Of a DNA stretch of 46,218 bases, positions 8,040 through 16,397 are shown one piece after another (position 1 is the first letter of the stretch; each line of letters opens with the position of its first letter). Origin of the DNA: CAZNKU01 sp045541135 (lineage in GTDB: Bacteria > Bacillota > Clostridia > Monoglobales > Firm-18); contig JAZQIO010000029.1 in the NCBI GenBank assembly GCA_045541135.1, positions 1 to 46,218 on the forward strand, written 5' to 3'. The position numbers were made by a program, and so were the translations under genes. The notes beneath the pieces are model-generated. The model searched no databases, was not told the DNA's origin, and saw only the letters and a program-made list of their open reading frames with translations.

Positions 8040-9027
8040 AAAATCTTACACCTCCCACTACTTCATCGATTACCTTTTGTACAGCGTAATCATGTTCATA
8101 TGTAAAAGGATTTTCTTTTGTACCGGTGATGTAAGCATAAAAATCTTTCATCATTTCGTCATATCTTCCGGTGGCTGTATTATCTTCAAATTCCATATTT
8201 ATTTTTCTGTCCTCATATGTGGAATCTGCAATAGTTGTATCAGAATAAGTCATTGTAATTGGTCTTTCCAAGGGGCAAATGTTAACAGTACCCTTGCTTC
8301 CCGACACCATAAACTGACGTCTTCCGAATCCATTTACCTCAACAGATGATACAAAAACACGAGCCAACGCTTTGTCATATTCCAAAACGGCAAGGTTGTT
8401 ATCTGCAAAATCAATATTATCAAGATTTGTATGCTTTAAAAATGATACAACCTTTTGTGGCTCACCCAAAATATACACTATAAGGTCAATAAGGTGAGAA
8501 CCAAGTATATACATAATTCCGCCGCCAAAATTTGTAAGCCACTTTCTGTATTCCTGCGGATGGAATGTACTCATTTCCGCATTTATTGAATATATTTCAC
8601 CAAGCTTGCCCTCTTTTATAAGTTCAAAGCATTTCTGAACGGCAGGGTTATACCTATACATATACGCAAGTTGTACTACAAGATTTTTTTCTTTTGCACC
8701 ATCAAGCAATGTTTTATATTCTTCAAGTGTCCCGCTTGCAGGTTTATCCATATGAATATGCTTGCCTGCATCTATACATTTTTGTGCCGTTGCAGTTAAA
8801 TCCCACACATCGGTTTCTATAAGCAACGCATCACACTTTTCAATCAATTCATCAACCTGATATCTTTTTAAACCTTCGTATTTCTCAGCACGCTTTTCTA
8901 TCCATCTTTCGTTTTCTTCAGCATAGCCGACAACTTCAAACAGTTCAGGAAATTTTCTTACCGATACCATCTTCGCTCCGCCATGGTTGTGTCCTATTCC
9001 AATCTGTCCTATTTTAATTTTTTTCAT
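8020..9027 (-). CDS. Gfo/Idh/MocA-family oxidoreductase
   Basis: The 335-residue NAD(P)-dependent sugar dehydrogenase-type protein has the Rossmann motif GQIGIGHNHGG at its N terminus and the family motif HMDKPASG (the usual EKP, here DKP). The C-terminal alpha/beta domain carries the substrate site. The ATG at 9027 is preferred because GGAGAG lies 7 nt upstream; an upstream in-frame TTG at 9042 would bury that site in the coding region. It is the first gene of the operon that runs to 4330 and is divergent from the AraC gene at 9204. Likely role: oxidation or epimerisation of a sugar, inositol or sugar acid. Confidence 0.9.
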   Translation of the reverse strand: MKKIKIGQIGIGHNHGGAKMVSVRKFPELFEVVGYAEENERWIEKRAEKYEGLKRYQVDELIEKCDALLIETDVWDLTATAQKCIDAGKHIHMDKPASGTLEEYKTLLDGAKEKNLVVQLAYMYRYNPAVQKCFELIKEGKLGEIYSINAEMSTFHPQEYRKWLTNFGGGIMYILGSHLIDLIVYILGEPQKVVSFLKHTNLDNIDFADNNLAVLEYDKALARVFVSSVEVNGFGRRQFMVSGSKGTVNICPLERPITMTYSDTTIADSTYEDRKINMEFEDNTATGRYDEMMKDFYAYITGTKENPFTYEHDYAVQKVIDEVVGGVRFFGKNID

Positions 9028-9130
9028 CACATTTCTCTCCAATCATACTTTGATAATATTTTGGAAAAACATCTTTATGCTTTATTTTAACAGAATCAAA
9101 AACACAATAAAATAGCAAAAATGATATTTT

Positions 9131-9144
9131 TATCAAATTTGATA
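9131..9144. promoter_or_regulatory. Perfect palindrome TATCAAATTTGATA
   Basis: A 14-bp perfect palindrome sits in the 176-bp divergent region between the Gfo/Idh operon and the AraC gene, 8 bp upstream of the AraC -35 box. It is a candidate operator for one or both genes. Confidence 0.4.
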
Positions 9145-9152
9145 CTGCAATA

Positions 9153-9181
9153 TTGACAAATCATTTTAACAGTTTTATAAT
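9153..9181 (+). promoter_or_regulatory. Consensus sigma-A promoter of the second AraC gene
   Basis: TTGACA (9153-9158), 17 bp and TATAAT (9176-9181). Transcription should start near 9188, giving a leader of about 16 nt. The layout (perfect promoter, palindrome just upstream, divergent enzyme gene) copies that at 2075-2124. Confidence 0.75.
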
Positions 9182-9203
9182 TATCCAAAAGGAGACTATG
9201 CTT

Positions 9204-9962
9204 ATGAACTTGGAAATTTTATCAGATTTGATTATTACAAAAGTATACTCTGCAACCACTATGCATACAGAAAAAAACACAAAAATAAAAAGAAACAACC
9301 GCCAGAACTGGGCAATTGTTATTAAATACGAAGGTGAAACTTTGTATGATACCGGAAGAAAAATTTACATTTCCAACGTAAACAATCTTGTTATTTTGCC
9401 AAAAGGTTGTTCTTATGAATGGTGTTGTACAAATTCAGGTCACTATTCAATTATTGAATTTGAAAGCGCACTTACCTGCAATGACATTTTTGTTTTTTCT
9501 GTAAAAAACAGTGAGAAAATCCTGAAGCTTTTCAAGGAGCTGGAATACAAAAGAACTCTCAGAAAATCAATGTGTGAGGCTGAAAGTATAAGGGATACAT
9601 ATTCAATTCTTCTGATGTTGACACAAACTATGCCTGAAAAGTATTTGCCTACGGAAAAACGCAACAAAATAAATCCTGCCCTTGATTATATTGCAAAAAA
9701 CTACAATAGGGATATTAAAAACGATGACCTTGCCCGTATCAGCGGTGTTTCTACGGTATATTTCCGAAAACTGTTTACCGACATTGTGGGCACATCTCCC
9801 ATTAACTACATACACGAACTTCGCATAAAAAAAGCCAAGGAAATGTTAAAAAGTGATTACGGCAGTATAACCGATATAGCACAATCCCTTGGATATCTGA
9901 ATATTTATGATTTTTCAAGAACTTTCAAAAAATATGTGGGTGTTTCACCTTCAAAATACTGA
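9204..9962 (+). CDS. AraC-family transcriptional regulator
   Basis: The 252-residue protein has an N-terminal cupin-like sensor and a C-terminal AraC HTH with ISGVSTVYFRKLFTDIVG and LGYLNIYDFSRTFKKYVG. The start at 9204 is favoured because AAAGGAG ends 9 nt upstream. An ATG at 9198 is only 3 nt from that site, and an in-frame ATG at 9153 lies inside the promoter. It is divergent from the operon 9027-4330, which it probably controls. The ligand is unknown. Confidence 0.88.
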   Translation: MNLEILSDLIITKVYSATTMHTEKNTKIKRNNRQNWAIVIKYEGETLYDTGRKIYISNVNNLVILPKGCSYEWCCTNSGHYSIIEFESALTCNDIFVFSVKNSEKILKLFKELEYKRTLRKSMCEAESIRDTYSILLMLTQTMPEKYLPTEKRNKINPALDYIAKNYNRDIKNDDLARISGVSTVYFRKLFTDIVGTSPINYIHELRIKKAKEMLKSDYGSITDIAQSLGYLNIYDFSRTFKKYVGVSPSKY

Positions 9963-9975
9963 AACCATACAAAAA

Positions 9976-10015
9976 AATCCCAAGGAAAACACAAGATTTT
10001 CCAAGGGATTTTTAT
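9976..10015. terminator. Bidirectional terminator, relative of the hairpin at 14-48
   Basis: AATCCC-AA-GGAAAA pairs with TTTTCC-AA-GGGATT across a 7-nt loop, with a T-run on the plus side and an A-run before it. It ends both the AraC gene and the convergent decarboxylase gene. The left arm (14 nt) is identical to that of the first hairpin in the window. Confidence 0.8.
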
Positions 10016-11341
10016 TTATTGTTTTACTACAAGTATTTTATCAAATCCATAGTATTTAAAAAGTTTTGCCACTTCCTCTGTTATTTCCTCCCCGCTTACT
10101 GCAATTGGTACAGCAGGCGGGCACGAAACTGTAGGAGAAGCACATATTCTGCCTATACTATTATCAACATCTACGGTTTCACTTTCTGCAAAAACCGCAT
10201 CACGAACAGACATTTTTTTGACAGGCAAATTAATTTTGAACCTATTTTCAATTATGGCGTTTTTTGGTTTTAACTGTGCAAAAGCATTATTAAGCAGTTT
10301 AAAATCATCATCGTCATTTTGCGGTGTAAGCATAAGAACCAAAAACCTGTTATCATAAAATTCAGGTTCTATATTATTGTTACGAAGAACGGTTGCCATT
10401 TCATCGCCTGTATATCCCGAAGCATTACAGTCCAAAGTTATTTTAAGAGGCTCGCCACACATAACGCAAAAGCCTTTTTCCTTTATATAATCCTTTAGTG
10501 AATTTGTTTTGTTTACACATTCCAAAAGGTCTTCCCTTATTTTGTCATTGATATAACGATTGCACAAATCAAGGGACTGCAAAATTATGTAAGATGGACT
10601 TGTTGATGAAAACAACGCCAAAGCGCCTCTTGCATTGTCAGCAAATTCCTTTGGGGCATCCTTTGAAATATGCAGATATGCACCACCTGTAAGTACGGGA
10701 AGTGTTTTGTGAGCAGAATCACAACAAACAGTTGCACCAAGGTGTATCGGATGCATAGTTTTTTCAAGAAATCCAAGATAAGCACCGTGTGCATTATCCA
10801 CTAAAAGGGGAACATCATATTTTTTACACACTTCGGAAATTTCAGGTATATTCTGAATATTACCAAGATAATCAGGTGAAGTAAGGTATACTGCCACAGG
10901 CTTTTGTGATAATGACTTAATTTTATCCTCTACCGTTTTTGCACTGACTTCACACTTTAACACCGTAGAAGCGTCACTATCCATAAGCCACTGTGCTTCC
11001 ATATCCAGAAGTGCGCAGGCGTGAATAAAAGCCTTATGTACATTACGTGCCGCAAGGATAACACCGTTTTGTTTCTTTACAAGTGCAAGCATTGCATAAA
11101 TTGCAGTTGTTGACCCTTGAGTTGTGTAAAAAGTGTGAGCAGTATTAAAAAGTAATGATGCGTTTTTCTCGCTCTCTGCTATAATTCCACTTGCCGTGCC
11201 AAGAACATCTGCACCGTCAACCTCGGTAATGTCATACTTTTCAATACCCAAAAAACTTTTGCCCTTATGTCCCGGCATATGAAAGCGTGCCGTTTCTTTT
11301 TTTGCATATTCTTTTACAAAATCTGCTATTGGAGTATTCAT
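10016..11341 (-). CDS. Orn/Lys/Arg decarboxylase-fold PLP enzyme
   Basis: The 441-residue protein has HMPGHKG (21-27), the N-terminal signature of the Orn/Lys/Arg decarboxylase major domain. The PLP lysine is Lys212 in DSAHKTLPVLTGG and the ring-binding Asp182 is in VDNAHGAY. The length fits the short Firmicutes type (YaaO/SpeA-like), not the long enterobacterial inducible forms. The ATG at 11341 overlaps the maturase stop codon as ATGA, so the two are translationally coupled; longer in-frame starts would sit inside the maturase gene. It would release CO2 from a basic amino acid and form a polyamine precursor; which amino acid cannot be read. Cotranscription with a SCIFF maturase is noteworthy. 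Confidence 0.87.
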   Translation of the reverse strand: MNTPIADFVKEYAKKETARFHMPGHKGKSFLGIEKYDITEVDGADVLGTASGIIAESEKNASLLFNTAHTFYTTQGSTTAIYAMLALVKKQNGVILAARNVHKAFIHACALLDMEAQWLMDSDASTVLKCEVSAKTVEDKIKSLSQKPVAVYLTSPDYLGNIQNIPEISEVCKKYDVPLLVDNAHGAYLGFLEKTMHPIHLGATVCCDSAHKTLPVLTGGAYLHISKDAPKEFADNARGALALFSSTSPSYIILQSLDLCNRYINDKIREDLLECVNKTNSLKDYIKEKGFCVMCGEPLKITLDCNASGYTGDEMATVLRNNNIEPEFYDNRFLVLMLTPQNDDDDFKLLNNAFAQLKPKNAIIENRFKINLPVKKMSVRDAVFAESETVDVDNSIGRICASPTVSCPPAVPIAVSGEEITEEVAKLFKYYGFDKILVVKQ

Positions 11342-12711
11342 TCTTCTTCCTCTGCAATCTGCATCATAATTGCACATTCAATACGTTTTTTGAAAAGCTC
11401 ACAGCCGTATTTGTAAACACCGCCTATGCTGCCTGTTGCGTGGTATGAATTTGCCGCACAACCGCCGGAGCAGTATAGTCTTGCCCAGCAGTCGTTACAT
11501 TCGGGCCGTGAGTATGCATTACATTTACGGAATTCGTCCTGAATTTCTGTATTTTTTACACCGTCCCAAATGTTACCAAGGCTGTACTTTTCATCACCAA
11601 CAAACTGATGACAGGGGAAAAGCTCACCCCAAGGGGTAACAGCCATATATTCTGTACCCGAGCCACAGCCTGTAATACGCTTATATATACAAGGACCGTT
11701 TTTCAAATCAAGCATATAATGGTAGAAAGTAAAAGGTCTGCCTTCCTTCTTCCTCTTAATCATTTCCTTTGCGAGAATTTCATATTCCTCAAAAAGCTTT
11801 GGAAGGTCTTCCTCTGTAAGTGCATAGGGGTCTCCCGGAGGGCACACAACAGGCTCCATACTAAGCTCTGTAAAGCCCATATCTGCCATATGCAGAATAT
11901 CCTTTGTAAAGTCTGTATTATTATGTGTAAAGGTTCCGCGCATATAGTAGTTTTTGCCTTCGCGTTTTTCCACAAATCTCTTGAATTTGGGAAGTATAAG
12001 GTCGTAGCTTCCGTTACCCTTATAGTCTTTACGGAAGTGGTCGTGAACTTCCTTTCTTCCGTCAAGGCTTAAAACAACGTTGCTCATTTCACGGTTTAGA
12101 TAATTCATTTTTTCTTCGTCAAGCAAAACACCGTTTGTAGTAAGTGTAAAGCGGAAGTTTTTGTTGTGCTCCTTTTCTATGCTTCTTGCATATTCCACAA
12201 GCTTAACAACAACATCCCAGTTCATAAGAGGCTCGCCGCCGAAAAAGTCTACCTCAAGATTACGTCTGCTGCCCGAATTTGCAACAAGAAAATCAAAAGC
12301 CTGCTTACCTACTTCAAAGCTCATAAGTGAACGTTCACCCTGATACTTGCCCTGACTTGCAAAGCAGTATGAGCAGTTAAGGTTACAGGTGTGTGCAACG
12401 TGCAGGCAAAGTGCCTTTACAACATTGGTTGTTGCCTTGTAATTTTTTGCAATTTCTTCGTATTCGTCCTTTGAATAAAGCTTGCCTGCTTCTTCAAGGG
12501 CTTTTATATCACAAAGGCATTCTTTAATTTCATCTTCATTAACATCGGGAAGATGAGAGTATTTATTCATAATTTCTGATATAATCTCTTCACTGCTTTT
12601 TTCCTTAAACAAAGCGATTATGTCATAAGCCACTTCGTCCACAACGTGAACAGAACCGCTTGCAGTATCCAAAACTATATTGTATCCGTTTAATTTATAC
12701 TGATGTACCAT
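11338..12711 (-). CDS. scfB: SCIFF peptide maturase, radical SAM/SPASM enzyme
   Basis: The 457-residue radical SAM enzyme has the [4Fe-4S] motif C109-x3-C113-x2-C116 (CNLNCSYC). A SPASM-type C terminus with many cysteines follows (GCGSGTEY, FPCHQF, CNDCWARLYCSGGCAAN, YGCELF) and would bind auxiliary clusters. The N-terminal ~95 residues form a RiPP-recognition-like region. It installs thioether cross-links in the Cys-rich SCIFF peptide encoded 60 nt upstream. The start at 12711 is chosen for AGAGGAA 8 nt before it; an earlier in-frame start at 12744 would overlap the upstream hairpin. The pair SCIFF plus maturase is near universal in Clostridia. Confidence 0.93.
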   Translation of the reverse strand: MVHQYKLNGYNIVLDTASGSVHVVDEVAYDIIALFKEKSSEEIISEIMNKYSHLPDVNEDEIKECLCDIKALEEAGKLYSKDEYEEIAKNYKATTNVVKALCLHVAHTCNLNCSYCFASQGKYQGERSLMSFEVGKQAFDFLVANSGSRRNLEVDFFGGEPLMNWDVVVKLVEYARSIEKEHNKNFRFTLTTNGVLLDEEKMNYLNREMSNVVLSLDGRKEVHDHFRKDYKGNGSYDLILPKFKRFVEKREGKNYYMRGTFTHNNTDFTKDILHMADMGFTELSMEPVVCPPGDPYALTEEDLPKLFEEYEILAKEMIKRKKEGRPFTFYHYMLDLKNGPCIYKRITGCGSGTEYMAVTPWGELFPCHQFVGDEKYSLGNIWDGVKNTEIQDEFRKCNAYSRPECNDCWARLYCSGGCAANSYHATGSIGGVYKYGCELFKKRIECAIMMQIAEEEE

Positions 12712-12731
12712 AATTAATTCCTCTAAACTAA

Positions 12732-12758
12732 AAACTGCCGTCAATCAGGCGGCAGTTT
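12732..12758 (-). terminator. Attenuator-like hairpin between SCIFF gene and maturase
   Basis: A 9-bp perfect stem (12732-12740/12750-12758) with a 9-nt loop lies in the 59-nt gap. On the minus strand it is followed by TTAGTTTAG, a poor T-run. Partial termination here would give more precursor mRNA than maturase mRNA. The function is inferred from position and structure. Confidence 0.55.
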
Positions 12759-12770
12759 AACGATTTTCAA

Positions 12771-12920
12771 TTACTTATTGTTTTTGTTTTCACACTGCTG
12801 ATTTGCAACACCGCAAGAAGTTTTGCAAGCAGACTGGCAAGATGTCTGGCATTCACCGCAACCGCCGTTTTTAACTGTATTTTTTACATCTTTAGTTTCA
12901 ATTGTCTTAATTCTTGTCAT
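12771..12920 (-). CDS. scfA: SCIFF ribosomal peptide precursor (six cysteines in forty-five)
   Basis: The 49-residue peptide begins MTRIKTIETKDVKN and holds six cysteines at 21, 24, 28, 32, 36 and 43, in GGCGECQTSCQSACKTSCG plus a distal Cys. This is the SCIFF (TIGR03973-type) ranthipeptide precursor. GGAGG lies 9 nt before the ATG and a near-consensus promoter is upstream. The N-terminal half is the leader and the Cys-rich half the core. Its biological role in Clostridia is still unresolved; links to quorum sensing and housekeeping have been proposed. Confidence 0.95.
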   Translation of the reverse strand: MTRIKTIETKDVKNTVKNGGCGECQTSCQSACKTSCGVANQQCENKNNK

Positions 12921-12950
12921 TTTTAAAAGCCTCCAACAAAGTTTTTTTAC

Positions 12951-12979
12951 ATTATACCATTATATTACATAAAAGTCAA
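12951..12979 (-). promoter_or_regulatory. Strong sigma-A promoter of the SCIFF operon
   Basis: On the minus strand TTGACT (12979-12974), a 17-bp spacer and TATAAT (12956-12951). The start point would be near 12944, 24 nt before the ATG. A single strong promoter for peptide, maturase and decarboxylase fits the attenuator idea. Confidence 0.75.
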
Positions 12980-13028
12980 GGAATTATATGGTTTTTATAC
13001 TGTACAATCCCACAATATTTTAAATATT

Positions 13029-13288
13029 TCAAACATTTATAAATTTTGTGTGGGGAAATTTTTCCGTAAGTTCTTTCGGGAAGTTTCCGTCACTTATAAC
13101 ATAATTCACATTTTCAAGATTTTCCGAACAAATCGTTTTTTTACGCCCGGTTTTGAACTTCCGCACAGCATATTGGTGTCGATAACCATTCCTCCCGTAA
13201 CATAGCATTTTACATTATTCTCTCCTAAGTATGTGGCAAGTTTAAGGTTCGATGTAGTAACCGTAATATTTTTTTATTTTTCTAAAAT
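13029..13288 (-). pseudogene. Decayed DeoR-family regulator (C-terminal part)
   Basis: The otherwise empty 12980-13369 gap holds a relic. One minus-strand frame reads ILEK-stop-KNITVTTSNLKLATYLGE, then NNVKCYVTGGMVIDTNMLCGS, which matches the beta strand and ligand loop of DeoR effector domains. After an internal deletion and frame change, NVNYVISDGNFPKELTEKF follows, the usual C-terminal end of the fold (stop at 13029). The N-terminal HTH is gone. The relic is divergent from the MATE gene. Confidence 0.65.
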
Positions 13289-13369
13289 ATAATCATTGTT
13301 GATTTTTCTTGATTAATCATCTATACTTATAATATACAAAAAACACTAAAAAAGTCAAGAAGGGATATA

Positions 13370-14719
13370 ATGAAAAATCTTACAGAAGGTAATATTTCAA
13401 GAAATTTTTTGCGTTTTTCCATACCGCTGGTTCTTTCCGGTGCACTTGGTAATGCCTACGGTATTGCCGACACTGTTATAGTAGGCAGATATCTGGGTGA
13501 ACACGGACTTGCATCACTTGGAAGTACGGCATCTTACATAACCATAATGTCTTCAATAATATGGGGGCTTGGTGTAGGTATTTCCCTGCACATAGCCTCA
13601 ATTTTCGGAACAAAGGACTATAAAAAGTTCGTAAATTCCATAAAGAGCAATCTTATAATTATATCACTGTTTTCTCTGCTTTTAAGCATACTTTCCATAG
13701 TTTTTTACAAGCCCGTATTTCACATCCTTGCCATAAACGGCGAAATATGGCAGGATTCACTTATATACTTTGCAATTTACATGGCAGGCTTTATTTCTTT
13801 TTCTTTTAACTGGAGCTCGGTATATGTTTTAAATTCAATGGGAAACAGTTCCTTTGCACTTAAAATTTCGATACTTTCCTGTGTGGGAAACATATTGGGT
13901 GACTTTGTATTAATAGACTTTTTCAACTTAGGTGTTGCAGGTGCCGCCATAGCATCTGTTTTTATGACCTTGGTTGCAAGTGTTTGTTATTTACTGAAAT
14001 TTAAAAGAGAATTTAAAAAGCTTGGTGTTGAAAAACAAAAGGTAATTTTTGACAGGCAGGATATTATAAAGTCATGGAAAATGGGTATACCGTCAATGCT
14101 TCAGCAGCTTGTAATGTATTTTTCATCAGTTGGTGTACAGCCTGCCGTAAACATACTTGGAAATTCTGCAATTGCGGCATATTCCGTATGCCTTAGACTT
14201 TACACACTTACATCCTGCGTTTTCCAGAATTTTTCAAAGTGCTTAGGCAATTACTGTGCACAGTGTATTGGCGGCAAAAAGGTTAATATGATTAAAAAGG
14301 GTATAAAAACATCGCTGAAACAGGCATTTATATTTACAATACCCGTTATGGCTATTTTATTTATATTCCCACATCAGATAACCGATTTTTTCTACGGTGA
14401 TGCAGGCGGTGAGGGTTCACACTATGTTGTACGCTACATTATGCTTTGCATTCCATTTGTGGCATGTCAGGTTGTAAACAATATGTTCCACAATTTTTAT
14501 AAAGGCGTACTTATGCCTAAAATTGCACTTTACACAACACTTTTATACTCTGTTGTGCGTGTAATTTCCACATACGCATTGGTTCCATTCTTTAAAATGG
14601 ACGGTATTTTCTTTGGATTTATGATTTCATGGGCGACAGAAATGATTGCCTGCATTGTAATATATTTAAGCAACAAATGGAAGCCCGACTGGTACAAGGC
14701 ACTTGAAAGAAACATCTGA
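13370..14719 (+). CDS. MATE-family efflux transporter
   Basis: The 449-residue membrane protein has twelve predicted hydrophobic segments in two six-helix bundles. The N-terminal SIPLVLSGALGNAYGIADTV and GIGISLHIAS-type stretch (GLGVGISLHIASIFG) are MATE signatures. It would export drugs or metabolites by Na+ or H+ antiport. AGAAGGGATATA precedes the ATG and a TATAAT lies at 13328-13333 with no clear -35. It stands alone; the decayed DeoR gene upstream may once have regulated it. Confidence 0.9.
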   Translation: MKNLTEGNISRNFLRFSIPLVLSGALGNAYGIADTVIVGRYLGEHGLASLGSTASYITIMSSIIWGLGVGISLHIASIFGTKDYKKFVNSIKSNLIIISLFSLLLSILSIVFYKPVFHILAINGEIWQDSLIYFAIYMAGFISFSFNWSSVYVLNSMGNSSFALKISILSCVGNILGDFVLIDFFNLGVAGAAIASVFMTLVASVCYLLKFKREFKKLGVEKQKVIFDRQDIIKSWKMGIPSMLQQLVMYFSSVGVQPAVNILGNSAIAAYSVCLRLYTLTSCVFQNFSKCLGNYCAQCIGGKKVNMIKKGIKTSLKQAFIFTIPVMAILFIFPHQITDFFYGDAGGEGSHYVVRYIMLCIPFVACQVVNNMFHNFYKGVLMPKIALYTTLLYSVVRVISTYALVPFFKMDGIFFGFMISWATEMIACIVIYLSNKWKPDWYKALERNI

Positions 14720-14740
14720 TTTTCAACTGAAAACACGCCA

Positions 14741-14770
14741 TTGAAAGCCACCTTCATTTACACCTATAAT
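14741..14770 (+). promoter_or_regulatory. Putative promoter of the terminase pair
   Basis: TTGAAA (14741-14746), 18 bp and TATAAT (14765-14770), with a short leader before the ATG at 14788. It suggests the phage-derived pair is transcribed from its own host-type promoter, not by read-through from the MATE gene. Confidence 0.5.
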
Positions 14771-14787
14771 CAATATGAGGTGATAAA

Positions 14788-15054
14788 ATGAAAGGAAAAA
14801 GAAAGAAAAAGGAGCTTTGGAAGCGTGAACAGGCAATAGGTGACCTTTTGGAAATTAAGGAAAGAGTTTTTGAAAGCATACTTACTGAAACGGAAAGCGG
14901 CAACAACTGTGACCAGAAGCTTGTTAAGCTTGCCATTGACGTTATAAAGGAGCTTAACAGCATAAGCGGCTTTGAATCTTCAAAATCCGATGACAGCGAC
15001 GACGGAAAGCTTGAAGTAAGCATCAATGTTGTTGATGGTCAGGTGACAAAATGA
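14788..15054 (+). CDS. Small basic/acidic protein, probable terminase small subunit
   Basis: The 88-residue protein has a very basic N terminus (MKGKRKKKELWKRE), a predicted helical core and an acidic tail (SSKSDDSDDGKLE). Its last codons overlap the next ATG as ATGA. Position and the helical, DNA-binding-like N terminus support a small-terminase role: recognising pac/cos DNA and loading it on the large subunit. No family motif was recognised, so the call rests on context. GAGGTGATAAA precedes the ATG. Confidence 0.6.
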   Translation: MKGKRKKKELWKREQAIGDLLEIKERVFESILTETESGNNCDQKLVKLAIDVIKELNSISGFESSKSDDSDDGKLEVSINVVDGQVTK

Positions 15055-16397
15055 AGATAAATTTTAACATTACGCATAAGCAAAACAGATTTATAAACTC
15101 TGTTGCCGACGAGGTTTTGTTTGGCGGAGCAGCAGGTGGCGGTAAGTCTTACGGGCAGGTTATTGATGCACTTTTGTATGCTCTTAAATTTCCCGGATCA
15201 AAGCAGATTATATTCCGCCGCACCTTTCCCGAGCTTGACAAGTCAATAATCCGTACAGCTTTAGAGCTTTATCCTCAAAGTATATTCAAATATAATTCCT
15301 CAAAGCACACAGGTGTTTTTGCAAACGGAAGTATTTTAGACTTTGGCTATTGCGACAGCGAAACTGATGTTTTTAAATATCAGTCTGCAGAATTTGACGT
15401 TATACGTTTTGACGAGCTAACACATTTTACGGAGGATATTTATATATATTTAATATCCCGACTTCGTGGTGCAAATGACTTTCCAAAGTCTGTAAAATCC
15501 TCTACCAATCCCGGTGGCGTAGGGCACACGTGGGTTAAAGAGCGGTTTATAGATTGCGGTGCACCTGACACTTTACACAGCTTTGAAAACGGCACAAGAA
15601 TTTTTATTCCTTCAAAGGTACAGGATAACACGTTTTTAATGGAAAAGGATAAAAACTACATAAAGCGACTTGAAAACCTTGATGAAAAGAATAAAAAAGC
15701 ACTGTTATACGGTGACTGGGATATTTTTGACGGTCAGTATTTTGAGGAATTCAAAAGAGAAATACACGTTTGCAAGCCCTTTGAAATACCTACGGAATGG
15801 CGAAGATACAGAAGCATTGACTACGGGCTTGACTGCCTTGCAGTTTTGTGGATTGCCGTTAATTCCTTAGGTGAATGCTATGTATACCGTGAATATGCAA
15901 AGCCCGATAAAATTATAAGCAACGGTGCCTTTGACATCAAAGAGCTTTCTGCAAATGAAAAAATACGCCTTACGTATGCTCCGCCTGACCTTTGGAGCAG
16001 GTCTCAGGAAAGCGGTAAATGCAGAGCAGATATTTTTCGCGATTCGGGCTTGCATCTTATAAAGAGCAACAACGACCGTATTGCAGGCTGGCTTTGCATA
16101 AAGGAAATGCTTAAAGCTAATGCAAACGGTGATGTAAAGCTTCATATTTTCAACACATGTACAGAGCTTATAAAATGCCTTTCAGCCATAGTGCATGACA
16201 AGGCAAACCCTTCAGACTGTGCAACACAGCCCCACGGCATTACACATCTTCCCGATGCTCTCAGATACTTTGCGGTACAGCACTACAGACCGGAGCCGCA
16301 AAAAAAATCACAGCAGGTTGAAAGCTTCAGCTTTGAAGAAAAACAGGAGCACAGGGTTATAGGTAAAAGCTTTTGCAATATATTAAAGAGAAATTAA
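15051..16397 (+). CDS. Phage terminase large subunit (orphan, intact)
   Basis: The 448-residue packaging motor has Walker A GGAAGGGKS with Lys32, Walker B VIRFDE with Asp121-Glu122, and coupling motif STNPGG (151-156). The C-terminal RNase H-like nuclease shows SIDYGLD with Asp257 and a late Asp near residue 402 in HLPDALRYF. All key residues are present, so it looks functional. No portal, capsid or tail genes lie nearby; a MATE gene is on one side and spoIIP on the other. Its stop codon overlaps the convergent spoIIP stop by a few bases. It could be a fossil of a prophage, the end of a satellite, or a domesticated DNA motor or nuclease. Confidence 0.9.
   Translation: MKINFNITHKQNRFINSVADEVLFGGAAGGGKSYGQVIDALLYALKFPGSKQIIFRRTFPELDKSIIRTALELYPQSIFKYNSSKHTGVFANGSILDFGYCDSETDVFKYQSAEFDVIRFDELTHFTEDIYIYLISRLRGANDFPKSVKSSTNPGGVGHTWVKERFIDCGAPDTLHSFENGTRIFIPSKVQDNTFLMEKDKNYIKRLENLDEKNKKALLYGDWDIFDGQYFEEFKREIHVCKPFEIPTEWRRYRSIDYGLDCLAVLWIAVNSLGECYVYREYAKPDKIISNGAFDIKELSANEKIRLTYAPPDLWSRSQESGKCRADIFRDSGLHLIKSNNDRIAGWLCIKEMLKANANGDVKLHIFNTCTELIKCLSAIVHDKANPSDCATQPHGITHLPDALRYFAVQHYRPEPQKKSQQVESFSFEEKQEHRVIGKSFCNILKRN

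Noticed and set aside
11608..12072. Plus-strand frame of 154 codons opposite the SCIFF maturase
   Set aside because: Cys/His-rich antisense shadow of a clear radical SAM gene.
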